Below, one piece after another: positions 16,391 through 25,079 of a stretch of 64,000 nt of DNA. A program made the translations under genes and the position numbers. Source of the stretch: Nonomuraea muscovyensis (GTDB lineage: Bacteria > Actinomycetota > Actinomycetes > Streptosporangiales > Streptosporangiaceae); NCBI RefSeq assembly GCF_014207745.1, contig NZ_JACHJB010000002.1, positions 124,001 to 188,000 on the forward strand, given 5' to 3'. The notes beneath the pieces were generated by a model that had not been told where the DNA came from, did not search any database, and saw only the letters and a program-made list of their open reading frames with translations. Each line of letters opens with the position of its first letter. The first letter of the stretch is position 1.

Positions 16391-18700
16391 ATGACCACGG
16401 TGACCGAGGCCCCGGCCCCGCCCGGCGGCGCGACGAAGGGCCGCGTCGTGGGCGCGCCGGTCGATCGGGTCGACGGCCGGGAGAAGACGACGGGAGCGGC
16501 CCGCTACTCGGCCGAGTACCCCTACCCGGACCTCGTGCACGCCGTGCTCGTGCCCGCCACGATCACGCGGGGCCGCATCACGCGGATCGACACGACGCGG
16601 GCCTCCGCCGTCCCGGGCGTGCTGGCGGTGCTGACCCACCTGAACGCGCCGCGGCTGAAGCCGGTACGGCGGCCGACGCCGTTCGACCTGAGCGGCGCGG
16701 TGGCCGGGACGCCGGTCGACTACCTCAACACCGACGAGGTGCACTGGGACGGCCAGCCGGTGGCGGTGGTGGTCGCCGAGAGCCTGGAGACGGCGAGGCA
16801 CGCCGCCCGGCTGGTGCGCGTCGGCTACGAAGAGGCGCCGGCCGCCGTGGACTTCACGGCCGAACTGGACCACGCCGAACCGGACAAGGGCAACCCCGTG
16901 CAGCCGGGCCGGACGGCCAAGGGCGACGCGCCGGCGGCACTCGCAGCCGCGGCGGTCTCGGTGGACCTGAGCTTCCGCACGCCCCCGTACAACCACAACG
17001 CGCTGGAGCCGCACTCCACCACCGCGGTGTGGGACGGCGACCGGCTGACCGTGCACGAGGGCACCCAGAACATCGGCTGGCTGCGCAGGCACCTGGCGAA
17101 CCGGTTCGGCGTGCCGGCGGACGGGGTGCGGGTGGTCTCGACGTACGTCGGGGGCGCGTTCGGCGGCAGGTTCCGGGTCTGGGCGGGCACCATCCTCGCG
17201 GTGCTGGCGGCGCGGGCGGTGGGCCGGCCGGTGCGGCTGATGCTGTCGCGGGAGGAGGTCTACCGCACGGTGGGCGGCCGCACGCCGTCGGTGCAGCGGG
17301 TGGCGCTGGGCGCCCGGCCGGACGGCAGGCTCACCGCGATCGTGCACACGGCGGTCACGCGGACGGGACGCTCGGGCGGCGACAACGAGCCGGTGACGGG
17401 CGTGTCACGACACCAGTACGCCTGTGACAACATCCTGGCGGAGCAGAAGCGGGTGCGGCTCGACGTCCTGCCGAACGCCACCATGCGCGCGCCCGGCGAG
17501 TCGATCGGCACGTTCGCGCTGGAGTCGGCCGTCGACGAGCTGGCCGTACGGCTGGACCTGGACCCGATCGAGGTGCGGCTGCGCAACGAGCCCGACGTGG
17601 GCCCGGTGGACGGCAAGAAGTTCTCCCACCGCAGGGTGCGGGAGGCGTACGCGCTCGGCGCCGAGCGGTTCGGCTGGGCGGAGCGGGACCCGCGGCCGGG
17701 CTCGATGCGGGACGGCAGGTGGCTGGTGGGCACGGGGGTGGCCACCGCCTACCATCCGGCGCTCATGATGGGCGCGCAGGTGACGGTGCGGCTGTCGGCC
17801 GGCGGCTCGGTGCTGGTGCGGTGCGGTTTCCACGAGTTCGGCAACGGCGCCGCGACGGCGCAGACCCAGATCGCCGCGCAGGCGCTGGGCGTGCCGGTCG
17901 AGGCCGTGACGGTCGAGTACGGCTCGTCCGACCAGCCGACGGGTCCGATGGGAGGCGGTTCGATGCAGACGGCGAGCGTCGCGGCCGACCTGCTGGCCGC
18001 CTGCGAGAAGGTCAGGCGGTCGGTGCTCGGCCTGGCCGGGCGGTCGCCGGACTCGCCGCTGCGCGGGTGCGCGCCCGGCGACGTCGAGGCGCGCGACGGC
18101 GGGCTGTTCCGGGTGGGCCGGCCGGGCGAGGGGGAGACGTACGCGGAGATCCTCGGCCGGGCGGGCCGCGGCGAGGTGGAGGCGGCCGTCGGGACGGGCT
18201 CACGGCTGGCCGGGGTCGCGGGGCAGGCGCGCTCGTTCGGCCGGGCACTGCGCGGCCTGCGGAGTTTCGGCCGGGCCGCGACCGGGGCGCAGTTCTGCGA
18301 GGTGCGCGTCGACTCCGACACGGGGGAGGTGCGGGTCTCGCGGTGGACGGGGGTGTTCGACATCGGCACGGTGGTCAACCCCAAGCTGGCCGGCAGCCAG
18401 CTGCGCGGCGGGATCGTCATGGGCCTGGGCATGGCGCTGGGCGAGGAGACGCTGGTCGATCCGCGCACCGGCCGGATCATGAACCCGAGCCTCGCGGAAT
18501 ACCACATTCCGGTCCACGCGGACGTCCCACGGATCGACGTGCACGTCCTGGACGACCCCGACCCGACGATGCCGCTCGGCGTGGTGGGGGCCGGCGAGGT
18601 GGGCATCACCGGCGTGGCGGCCGCGATCGCGAACGCGGTGCGGCACGCGACGGGGCGACGGCTGACCGAGCTGCCGATCACCCTGGACCGGTTGCTGTGA
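16391..18700 (+). CDS. Molybdopterin-binding catalytic subunit of the molybdenum hydroxylase (PaoC/YagR-like)
   Basis: A 769-residue subunit that carries the molybdenum cofactor and the active site. VDRVDGREKTTGAARYSAEY is the N-terminal aldehyde-oxidase domain. PPYNHNALEPHSTTA and GAFGGRFRVW line the Moco pocket. The catalytic glutamate is expected in GVVGAGEVGITG near the C-terminus, and GGGSMQTASVAAD is another cofactor loop. The length fits the PaoC group. The likely reaction is oxidation of aldehydes or N-heterocycles with water as oxygen donor. The exact substrate cannot be read. It lies 55 bp after the FAD subunit and ends the operon. Confidence 0.92.
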   Translation: MTTVTEAPAPPGGATKGRVVGAPVDRVDGREKTTGAARYSAEYPYPDLVHAVLVPATITRGRITRIDTTRASAVPGVLAVLTHLNAPRLKPVRRPTPFDLSGAVAGTPVDYLNTDEVHWDGQPVAVVVAESLETARHAARLVRVGYEEAPAAVDFTAELDHAEPDKGNPVQPGRTAKGDAPAALAAAAVSVDLSFRTPPYNHNALEPHSTTAVWDGDRLTVHEGTQNIGWLRRHLANRFGVPADGVRVVSTYVGGAFGGRFRVWAGTILAVLAARAVGRPVRLMLSREEVYRTVGGRTPSVQRVALGARPDGRLTAIVHTAVTRTGRSGGDNEPVTGVSRHQYACDNILAEQKRVRLDVLPNATMRAPGESIGTFALESAVDELAVRLDLDPIEVRLRNEPDVGPVDGKKFSHRRVREAYALGAERFGWAERDPRPGSMRDGRWLVGTGVATAYHPALMMGAQVTVRLSAGGSVLVRCGFHEFGNGAATAQTQIAAQALGVPVEAVTVEYGSSDQPTGPMGGGSMQTASVAADLLAACEKVRRSVLGLAGRSPDSPLRGCAPGDVEARDGGLFRVGRPGEGETYAEILGRAGRGEVEAAVGTGSRLAGVAGQARSFGRALRGLRSFGRAATGAQFCEVRVDSDTGEVRVSRWTGVFDIGTVVNPKLAGSQLRGGIVMGLGMALGEETLVDPRTGRIMNPSLAEYHIPVHADVPRIDVHVLDDPDPTMPLGVVGAGEVGITGVAAAIANAVRHATGRRLTELPITLDRLL

Positions 18701-18856
18701 CCGGGTGGAGGGCTTCGGGGCGCGCGGCCTGACGATGCTGCGCGCCCACGGGCCCTCGCCGCCGTACCGGCAAAGTCCGTTTTTACCGTCGGACCGGATT
18801 GACGGGCGGCTCGGACGGAACTCATCTGGGGAGTCGCCGTCAGCGAAGGGGGTGCC

Positions 18857-20329
18857 GTGGCACGTTGTCTGGTCACCGGGGCGACCGGGTACATCGGCGG
18901 CCGGCTGGTTCCCGAGCTGCTCGCCGCGGGCCACGAGGTCCGCTGCATGGCGCGCTCCCCCGAGCGGCTGCGCGACCTGCCGTGGGCCGGCCGGACCGAG
19001 GTGGTCGAGGCGGACGCCACTGATCCCGAGCGCTCCCGGGAGGCCCTCGACGGCATCGAGGTGGCGTACTACCTGATCCACACCATGGGCGCGCCCGGCC
19101 GGTTCGCCGAGCGCGACCGCCTTGCCGCGCGGACGTTCGCCGAGGCGGCGGCGCGGGCCGGGGTGAGGCGCATCGTCTACCTCGGCGGGCTCGTCCCCGA
19201 CGAGCGGCTCTCCCCGCACCTGAGCTCCCGGGCCGAGGTCGGCGAGATCTTCCTGCGTGGGGACGTCCCGGCCGTGGTGCTGCGCGCCGCGGTGATCATC
19301 GGTTCGGGTTCGGCGTCGTTCGAGATGCTGCGCCACCTGACCGAGCGGCTGCCCGTCATGACGACGCCGCGCTGGGTGCGCAGCCGCACGCAGCCCATCG
19401 CCGTACGCGACGTGCTGCGCTACCTCACCGCCTGGGCCGGCGTGCCCGGCACGGTCAACCGGGGGTTCGACATCGGCGGCCCCGACGTGCTGACCTACGC
19501 CGGCATGATGCACGGCTACGCGTCCGTCGCCGGCCTGCCCCGCCGGGTGATCATTCCTGTGCCGCTGCTCAGCCCGCGGCTGTCGAGCCTCTGGGTCGGC
19601 CTGGTCACGCCGGTCCCGCCGGGCATCGCGCGGCCTCTGGTGGAGTCGCTGCGCAACGAGGCCGTCTGCGGCGAGCACGACATCGCCCGGTACGTGCCCG
19701 ACCCGCCGGACGGGCTGATCGGCTTCCGCCGGGCCGTGGAGCTGACCCTTGCGAAGATCAAGGGAGCCGACGTCGCCACCCGCTGGTCGTCGGCCTCCAC
19801 TCCCGGCGCCCCGAGCGACCCGCTGCCGACCGACCCGGACTGGGCGGGCGGCAGCCTCTACGTCGACGAGCGCCGCCGCGACGTGGCCGCGGGCCCGCAG
19901 GCGCTGTGGCAGGTCATCGAGAGCATCGGCGGCCGCAACGGCTGGTACTCCCTCCCCGTCGCCTGGCAGCTCCGGGGGCTGCTGGACCGGCTCGTCGGCG
20001 GGGTCGGGCTGCGGCGGGGCCGGCGTGACGCCGCCCGGCTGCGGGTGGGCGACTCGATCGACTTCTGGCGCGTGGAGGAGGTGCGGCCCGGGCGGCTGCT
20101 GCGGCTGCGCGCCGAGATGCGGCTGCCCGGGCTGGCATGGCTCGAACTGGGCGTCGACCGCTCCGGAGGCCGCACCGTCTACACCCAGCGGGCGATCTTC
20201 CACCCGCGCGGCCTGCTCGGTCACCTCTACTGGTGGGCGATCTCGCCGTTCCACAGGCTGATCTTCGGGCGGATACCCGTCAACGTGGCGGCGGCCGCCG
20301 CCCGGTACGAATCCCGGCCGCCCGCGTAG
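18857..20329 (+). CDS. Atypical SDR fused to a DUF2867-type domain
   Basis: A 490-residue protein. Residues 1-280 are an NAD(P)-binding Rossmann domain of the NmrA/atypical SDR type, with LVTGATGYIGGRLVPEL at the start and YLIHTMGAPGRF replacing the classical Tyr-x-x-x-Lys site. Residues about 330-490 resemble DUF2867/SRPBCC (ALWQVIESIGGRNGWYSLPVAWQLRGLLD, GDSIDFWRVEEV, LYWWAISPFHRLIF). The fusion is common in actinobacteria. Function is unknown, and a role in modifying or sensing lipophilic molecules is a guess. The GTG at 18857 follows a GGGG-rich ribosome site. Confidence 0.85.
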   Translation: MARCLVTGATGYIGGRLVPELLAAGHEVRCMARSPERLRDLPWAGRTEVVEADATDPERSREALDGIEVAYYLIHTMGAPGRFAERDRLAARTFAEAAARAGVRRIVYLGGLVPDERLSPHLSSRAEVGEIFLRGDVPAVVLRAAVIIGSGSASFEMLRHLTERLPVMTTPRWVRSRTQPIAVRDVLRYLTAWAGVPGTVNRGFDIGGPDVLTYAGMMHGYASVAGLPRRVIIPVPLLSPRLSSLWVGLVTPVPPGIARPLVESLRNEAVCGEHDIARYVPDPPDGLIGFRRAVELTLAKIKGADVATRWSSASTPGAPSDPLPTDPDWAGGSLYVDERRRDVAAGPQALWQVIESIGGRNGWYSLPVAWQLRGLLDRLVGGVGLRRGRRDAARLRVGDSIDFWRVEEVRPGRLLRLRAEMRLPGLAWLELGVDRSGGRTVYTQRAIFHPRGLLGHLYWWAISPFHRLIFGRIPVNVAAAAARYESRPPA

Positions 20330-20451
20330 TCCGCCCGCCCGCTGCGCGACCACGATTTCCGGCACCGTGCGAACCTCCCGCCCGCGCGGTGCATCCAATC
20401 CCGTAGGGAACCTCGCCGGTCATCGTGAAGCCGGCGACTCCTCCACGCGAA

Positions 20452-20483
20452 GAGCCCATCCGCCCCTCCGGGCGGGTGGGCTC
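20452..20483 (+). terminator. Strong hairpin after the SDR-DUF2867 gene
   Basis: GAGCCCATCCGCCC-CTCC-GGGCGGGTGGGCTC: 14 bp of stem with one G-T pair and a 4-nt loop. It stands 120 bp after the stop and 70 bp before the next TetR gene. No T-run follows, as usual in actinomycetes. Confidence 0.65.
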
Positions 20484-20511
20484 TCGCTCCGTGGGACGGC
20501 CGTCGCCGATA

Positions 20512-20547
20512 AAACTGCAGCGGACTCCAAAAATGCAGTAGGCTCCA
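20512..20547 (+). promoter_or_regulatory. Two tandem 18-bp direct repeats before a TetR gene
   Basis: AAACTGCAGCGGACTCCA (20512-20529) and AAAATGCAGTAGGCTCCA (20530-20547) share 14 of 18 bases and end 3 bp before the ATG. Repeated sites on one face of the helix immediately before a TetR start suggest autoregulation. They probably also overlap the promoter. Confidence 0.6.
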
Positions 20548-20550
20548 TAT

Positions 20551-21204
20551 ATGATAGAGGGACTGCGAGAGCGGAAGAAGCGGCAGACCCGTCAGCGCAT
20601 CTCCGACGTGGCCCTCGGCCTGTTCGTGGAGCGGGGCTTCGACAACGTCACGATCGCCGAGGTCGCCGCCGCCGCCGAGGTGTCGGTGAACACCGTCTAC
20701 AACTACTTCTCCGCCAAGGAGGATCTCGTCCTGCCGCCCGAGGAGGCCTCCCCGCAGCGGCTCGCCGACATCGTGCGCGAGCGGCGGCAGGGGGAGTCGG
20801 CGGCCGGGGCCGTGCTGACGCGGCTGCGCGAGGAGGTGCGCGGGCGCGAGCGGCGGGTGGGCCTGAGCGAGGGGTTCGGGCGGGTCCTGGAGATGATGCG
20901 GGCCGCCCCCACGCTGACCGCCCGCCTGGAGGGTCTGGGCCACCGGATGACCGACGAGCTGGCCGCCCTGCTCGCCGAGGAGACCGGCGCGGCGCGGGAC
21001 GACCCGCTGCCGCGCGTGATGGCCTGGCACATCGGCTGCCTGCACGCGCTGGTGCTGGCCGAGATCGGCCGCCGCACCACGGCGGGGGAGCGGCCCGACG
21101 AGATCGCCGTGACCGTGCTGGAGCTGATCGACACCGCGCGGGACGTGCTCGGCGAGCACGTCCTCGCCTACGCCGTACGAGAGGACCGACCATGTTCAGA
21201 GTGA
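20551..21204 (+). CDS. TetR-family regulator
   Basis: A 217-residue repressor. The HTH is in residues 5-55 (KKRQTRQRISDVALGLFVERGFDNVTIAEVAAAAEVSVNTVYNYF). The 'TVYNYF' recognition end and the SAKEDLV step are typical. A helical sensor domain follows, with MAWHIGCLHALVLAEIG near the C-terminus. Tandem direct repeats immediately upstream suggest that it controls its own transcript. The stop lies inside the start of the following small gene, so the two form an operon. The ligand is not known. Confidence 0.87.
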   Translation: MIEGLRERKKRQTRQRISDVALGLFVERGFDNVTIAEVAAAAEVSVNTVYNYFSAKEDLVLPPEEASPQRLADIVRERRQGESAAGAVLTRLREEVRGRERRVGLSEGFGRVLEMMRAAPTLTARLEGLGHRMTDELAALLAEETGAARDDPLPRVMAWHIGCLHALVLAEIGRRTTAGERPDEIAVTVLELIDTARDVLGEHVLAYAVREDRPCSE

Positions 21205-21494
21205 CGATCAGGGGCAAGTTCACGGGCCTGGACGAGGCCGGCCGGGCCGCCGTGCTGGCGGCGGGCGGCACCGCCTTCACCGAGGCCGGGACGTTCACCC
21301 ACGATCAGAGCGTGACGGCGTTCACCTTCCGGTGCGAGGTGCCCGCGGGCCCCGACGACGGCGAGGACGAGGCGGCACTGGGGGCGATGGCGGTGCTGGA
21401 GGCGCACGGGCATCCGCACGAGATCCTGCGGCTCGCCGTGACGGACATGCGGGAGATCAGGATCCGGCGGAAGGGGCGCGCCTCCGCGAGGTGA
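21192..21494 (+). CDS. Small conserved protein of the DUF6204 type
   Basis: A 100-residue protein overlapping the TetR gene by 13 nt. The sequence FRVTIRGKFTGLDEAGRAAVLA ... SVTAFTFRCEVP, then a helix and RLAVTDMREIRIRRKG, matches my memory of the actinobacterial DUF6204 family, which has no assigned function. The alternating strand pattern suggests a small ferredoxin-like fold. Overlap with the upstream regulator gene indicates co-expression and possibly a shared role. The C-terminal tail is basic. Family name given from memory. Confidence 0.65.
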   Translation: MFRVTIRGKFTGLDEAGRAAVLAAGGTAFTEAGTFTHDQSVTAFTFRCEVPAGPDDGEDEAALGAMAVLEAHGHPHEILRLAVTDMREIRIRRKGRASAR

Positions 21495-21508
21495 CCGGGC
21501 GGCGGCGG

Positions 21509-22153
21509 TCAGTCGCGTCGCCGGGCGCGCAGGACCGTGTCATGCAGGGTGACGGGACGGCCGTCGGGATCGGTGCCCGCGCGCGGCCTGGTGGCGCAGG
21601 TGTGGACGGTCCACGCCTCCGGCTCCAGGTCGCCGGCCAGTTCGTCCGGGGTGAAGAACAGGTCGGGCTCGAACGGGCGCGGGACGACGTCCAGGTCGCT
21701 GAGGTGGTGGCCGATGATGAGCAGGCTCCCACCCGGGGCGACCGCGGAGGCGAGGGCGGCGTACGCCCGCCGGCGCGGTTCGGAGGGGAAGTGCATGAAC
21801 GCCGCGACCACCAGGTCGTAGCCGGGCCGGCCGTCCTCGGCGTCCGGGACCTCGGGAGGCTCGCTCATCAGGTCGGCCCGGCGCCAGGTGAGGCGACCGG
21901 CGAGCTCCGGGCCCGCGTGGGCCGCGGCGCGGCGCAGGGCCGTGGCCGACACGTCGATGGCGGTCACCCGCCACCCCCGCCCGGCGAGCCAGAGCGCGTC
22001 GGCGCCCTCGCCGCAGCCGGCGTCGAGCGCCGTGCCCGGCGGGAGCGCCGCCGCCTGCTCGACCAGGGCGGCGTTGGGGTTTCCGCTCCACACCCGGGCG
22101 GCCGAGGCGTAGCGCTGGTCCCAGAACTCGGCGGTGAAGCGTGGGTCGGTCAT
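21509..22153 (-). CDS. Class I SAM-dependent methyltransferase
   Basis: A 214-residue enzyme. GTALDAGCGEGADALWLA is motif I, which binds S-adenosylmethionine. VTAIDVSATAL is the acidic post-I motif, and YDLVVAAFMHFP is motif II near the active site. The first 40 residues (FWDQRYASAARVWSGNPN) resemble the methyltransferase group that includes many tellurite/thiopurine-type and small-molecule methylases in actinomycetes. The substrate is not deducible. A GAGGAGCACAG ribosome site precedes ATG 22153. It is convergent with the DUF6204-like gene. Confidence 0.87.
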   Translation of the reverse strand: MTDPRFTAEFWDQRYASAARVWSGNPNAALVEQAAALPPGTALDAGCGEGADALWLAGRGWRVTAIDVSATALRRAAAHAGPELAGRLTWRRADLMSEPPEVPDAEDGRPGYDLVVAAFMHFPSEPRRRAYAALASAVAPGGSLLIIGHHLSDLDVVPRPFEPDLFFTPDELAGDLEPEAWTVHTCATRPRAGTDPDGRPVTLHDTVLRARRRD

Positions 22154-22407
22154 CTGTGCTCCTCATCGGTACGGTCATCCGCGCGTCGCGGTGGTGACGA
22201 CGCAGCATCGCCCGCCGTCCGGTGAGGCAGCAACTTTCTTTGCGGTTATGGCAAACGCGATCAACGGAGTGGCTGACAGCAAGTTTCCCTACGCGTCAGC
22301 TTTCTGCCAATGACCTTGTTGCGGTCCGTGCGTTTCGCCACCATCGGCCATGCGGGTGCTCAAGCCCCCGCATCATGCTATTTCGGCGTTCTCGGAAGGA
22401 AATACCT

Positions 22408-22644
22408 ATGAAGGCAGCCCTGAAGCGTCTGTCCACGGGCATGGCCGCCGCCGTCGTCACCACCGCGCTGGCCGCCGCCGTCGTGCCGGGCCCGGCCAAC
22501 GCTCAGGTCATCGTCCGGTGGTACCCGTACACGTCCGCGGGCGCGCAGTCGTGCAACGCCGCCGCCAACGCCGCCGGGCCCGAGTACTACTGCACCGCGC
22601 TCAAGATCGGCGGCACCATGGTGTGGGCCCTGGCCCGTCCCTGA
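22408..22644 (+). CDS. Small secreted protein, hypothetical
   Basis: A 78-residue precursor. Residues 1-33 form a signal peptide: MKAALKRL basic head, a long alanine-valine core, and a likely cut after PGPANA. The mature part is about 45 residues with two cysteines (GAQSCNAAANAAGPEYYCTA) that can form one disulfide, and ends MVWALARP. Proteins of this size and layout are abundant in actinomycete secretomes and have no assigned role. The ribosome site AAGGA lies 7 nt before the ATG. It resembles in design the last secreted gene of the window (63587-63856). Confidence 0.7.
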   Translation: MKAALKRLSTGMAAAVVTTALAAAVVPGPANAQVIVRWYPYTSAGAQSCNAAANAAGPEYYCTALKIGGTMVWALARP

Positions 22645-22833
22645 GAGGGTGACTTCGAGCTCTTAACGATCTTCGTCGAGGCGGAGAAGACCTTGTTCGC
22701 CAGGGATCGTCACGCCTTGTGATCAGGAGCATGCCTGGAGTTGGCGGTCCGCGTCCCGCCCGATCGTGTGGGCGTACACGGGGAAGGGGAGCGGACCGTG
22801 CCGGCACTGGAACGTCCCTCCGGAAAGCACGCC

Positions 22834-23176
22834 TCACACCAGGATGAGAATGGCCGCGACCACCACCATCACCGCGGCGGTGAGGCCGTGGACGCCGAAC
22901 GCCACCGCCCGCGGACCCTCGTTCCTGAGCACGACGACCATGTCACCCAGCGGGGCGAACACGCTGGCGAGAATCAGCCAACCGAGCATGTGCTGGTTTC
23001 CCGTCACGAGGGCCGGGAGCAACGACGAGCCCGGCCGTGATGTCCCGGACGCCCTTGACGGCCAGGTACGCGTTCATGGACACGGGAACCCCGTAGCCCG
23101 CCGCCGACGCGACCGGCTGCAGCAGGAGGCGGATGCCGATGAGGATGATCCCGATGGCGATCAGTCCGGCGAGCAT
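22834..23176 (-). pseudogene. DUF4267-like membrane protein split by one frameshift
   Basis: The first part (from ATG 23176, with AAGGGGA upstream) reads MLAGLIAIGIILIGIRLLL ... KGVRDITAGLV. The second part, in another frame, reads LLPALVTGNQHMLGWLI ... VVVLRNEGPRAVAF ... and ends 22834. Together they make one four-helix protein of the DUF4267 type, about 114 residues. One extra base near 23028 explains the break. The gene is divergent from a TetR regulator, an arrangement I know as common for this family. Either a recent mutation or a sequencing error is possible. Confidence 0.7.
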
Positions 23177-23236
23177 GTCGTCCCCTTCAATCATTACTAG
23201 AAGTGTCAGCTACGCTAGCCTAACGGCGCTCATCTG

Positions 23237-23251
23237 GCTAGCGGTGCTAGC
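23237..23251. promoter_or_regulatory. Operator: perfect repeat GCTAGC-GGT-GCTAGC
   Basis: Perfect 6-bp arms with a 3-bp centre, ending 9 bp before the TetR GTG start. A related GCTACGCTAGCC lies at about 23208-23219, closer to the DUF4267 gene. Two related sites between divergent genes suggest that the TetR at 23261 controls both. Confidence 0.65.
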
Positions 23252-23260
23252 ATCTGGAGG

Positions 23261-23839
23261 GTGTCTACACAGCAGCGCAGAGAACGCGAACGCGCCCAGC
23301 GCCACGACCTGATCGTCAAGACCGCCCGCAAGCTGGCCGAGTCCGAGGGCTGGGACGCCGTGACCACCCGCCGCCTGGCCGACGAGATCGAGTACAGCCA
23401 GCCGGTCCTGTACAGCCACTTCGCCGGCAAGGACGCCATCGTCGCGGCGGTGGCGCTGGAGGGCTTCACCGAACTGGCCGTACGCCTGCGCGCCGCGACA
23501 CGGACGGGCGAGCCGCGCGCCGCGCTGGAGGGGCTGGCCAGGGCCTACATGGCGTTCGCCGAGGAGAACCCCGCGCTGTACGAAGCCATGTTCACGATGG
23601 CCGTGGACCTGCCGTTCGGCCAGGACGACACCCCGGAGCCGCTCCGCGACGGCTTCCAGGCGCTTTTGTCCGGGGTCGCGCAGTTCGCCGACAGCCGCGA
23701 CCCGGCGATCCTGACGGAGGTCGCCTGGAGCGCCCTGCACGGGCTGATCGTCCTGGCCCGCGGCGGCCGACTCCCCGCCTCAGGCCGCGAGGCCCGCCTG
23801 ACGCTGCTGCTCGACCAGCTCAGCGCCCCCACCCGCTGA
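23261..23839 (+). CDS. TetR-family regulator (WHG-type C-terminal domain)
   Basis: A 192-residue repressor starting at a GTG with TGGAGG directly upstream. The HTH is ARKLAESEGWDAVTTRRLADEIEYSQPVLYSHFAGKDAIV (residues 19-60). The C-terminal part with EENPALYEAMFTM and WSALHGLIVLARGGRLP is the WHG-like dimer domain frequent in actinobacterial TetR proteins. It is divergent from the broken DUF4267 gene, and the GCTAGC palindromes between them are its likely sites. With its partner broken, the regulator may now control only itself. Confidence 0.87.
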   Translation: MSTQQRRERERAQRHDLIVKTARKLAESEGWDAVTTRRLADEIEYSQPVLYSHFAGKDAIVAAVALEGFTELAVRLRAATRTGEPRAALEGLARAYMAFAEENPALYEAMFTMAVDLPFGQDDTPEPLRDGFQALLSGVAQFADSRDPAILTEVAWSALHGLIVLARGGRLPASGREARLTLLLDQLSAPTR

Positions 23840-24211
23840 CCCCGCCACGTACGGTCAGTCGTTCCACCCGGCGGCGACCTGGGACGCGACCTCCAGGCCG
23901 TGCCGGCGGCCCGCTCGGGCGGCCGGAGCGCGGCGGTCCTCCAAGGCGTCGTCCTCACGGCCCTCGGCCTGACCCGCGACCGCCTCTTCCCCCGCCGTCG
24001 CCTGATCGCTCGTCGTCGGGCACCCGCCCGCCACCAGCCCGGTCGACGCCGCACGCCCACCAGGCATCCCCGTGGCCTGGCCCGCGACCGGGCTGTCTCG
24101 GGAATCCATCGGCTGGAGCGTCTCCGGCTGGCCGGTCGCCGGGACGGTACCCATGACAAGGGGGAGTGCACCCGTGCGCGTGACACGCGCCGGTCGGGCA
24201 CACTGGCCGGC
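23840..24211. other. 372-bp stretch without a convincing gene
   Basis: I see no intact gene. On the minus strand a short frame ending at 23855 closes with a plausible coding end (GLEVASQVAAGWND), but there is no matching start or fold upstream, and it may be the tail of a lost gene. The rest is GC-rich filler before the nucleotidyltransferase. Confidence 0.4.
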
Positions 24212-24745
24212 GTGACAAGATCAGAGATGACCGCGGGCGACGTCAGGGAGTTCCTGGACCTGATGGACGAGGTGGGCGTCCGCGTCTGGCTGGACGGCGG
24301 CTGGGCGGTGGACGCCTGCCTGGGCGGGCAGACCCGGCCACACGCCGACCTGGACATCGTCGTGCAGGAGCACCACCTCCCGGCGGCCACCGCCGCCCTC
24401 CGGGAGCGTGGATACCGGCCGGTTCCCCGTGACGACACCTGCGCCTGGAACTTCGTCCTGGGCGACGCCGCGGGACGCCAGGTCGACTTCCACGTCATCG
24501 TTCTCGACTCCGACGGCCACGGCCGCTACGGGCCGCCCGAGAACGGCGAGAGCTATCCGGCGCCCGCCCTGGCCGGGACCGGGCGGGTCGATGATCGAGA
24601 GGTGGCGTGCGTCAGCCCGGAATGGCTGGTGAGGTTCCACACGGGTTATGCCGTCGACGCCGACGACTGGGCCGACGTCTCGGCGCTGTGCGAACGGTTC
24701 GGCATCCCCGTACCCGACGACTACCGGCGGTTCCAGGCGAGGTGA
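24212..24745 (+). CDS. Nucleotidyltransferase, lincosamide/aminoglycoside nucleotidyltransferase-like
   Basis: A 177-residue protein. WLDGGWAVDACLGGQTRPHADLDIVV is the signature of the minimal nucleotidyltransferase group that includes lincosamide adenylyltransferases (LnuA/LinB type) and ANT(2''), with the metal-binding pair in HADLDIV. A further acidic site is QVDFHVIV. The C-terminal 'VSPEWLVRFHTGYAVDADDWADV' matches the typical end. It may modify a drug hydroxyl with AMP, or belong to the many chromosomal relatives with no known drug. The start is either GTG 24212 or ATG 24227; neither has a strong ribosome site. Confidence 0.8.
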   Translation: MTRSEMTAGDVREFLDLMDEVGVRVWLDGGWAVDACLGGQTRPHADLDIVVQEHHLPAATAALRERGYRPVPRDDTCAWNFVLGDAAGRQVDFHVIVLDSDGHGRYGPPENGESYPAPALAGTGRVDDREVACVSPEWLVRFHTGYAVDADDWADVSALCERFGIPVPDDYRRFQAR

Positions 24746-24860
24746 CCGCACGCCTGCGCGGACACCTCGCCGGGAGCCGTCGGACGGGGGTCGTCGGTCA
24801 GCAGGCCGGGGACCTGCCGGGAAAGGATCGTTCCTACGGTGAGGGCCGTACGATGCTCGG

Positions 24861-24983
24861 ATGACCGCCGATCGCCACCGTCCCGGTTACGTCCGTCGCC
24901 GCGTCGGGCGTGCGCTCCTGGCGTACGGCGTCGCCCTGCTCGCCGGGGCGGCCGTGCTCGCGGTCTGGTGGCTGACCCGATGA
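24861..24983 (+). CDS. Possible 40-residue single-span membrane peptide
   Basis: A short frame with a basic head (MTADRHRPGYVRRRVGR) and one hydrophobic helix (ALLAYGVALLAGAAVLAVWW) ending LTR. The arrangement and codon bias are compatible with a real small membrane protein lying 115 bp after the nucleotidyltransferase. There is no clear ribosome site and no known family. Low confidence. Confidence 0.35.
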   Translation: MTADRHRPGYVRRRVGRALLAYGVALLAGAAVLAVWWLTR

Positions 24984-25079
24984 GCGGTACGAGCCGGGGA
25001 TCCCGCTCCACCGGCTCCCCCTACGACCGTCTCGCGAGCGCGGCCTGAACACGCCTGAGGACCGCGTGCCCGGGGACGG

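Noticed and set aside
24861..25050. Other short frames in the nucleotidyltransferase-TetR gap
   Set aside because: Arg/Pro-rich translations in all frames with no ribosome sites; only the single-span peptide at 24861 had any coding character.
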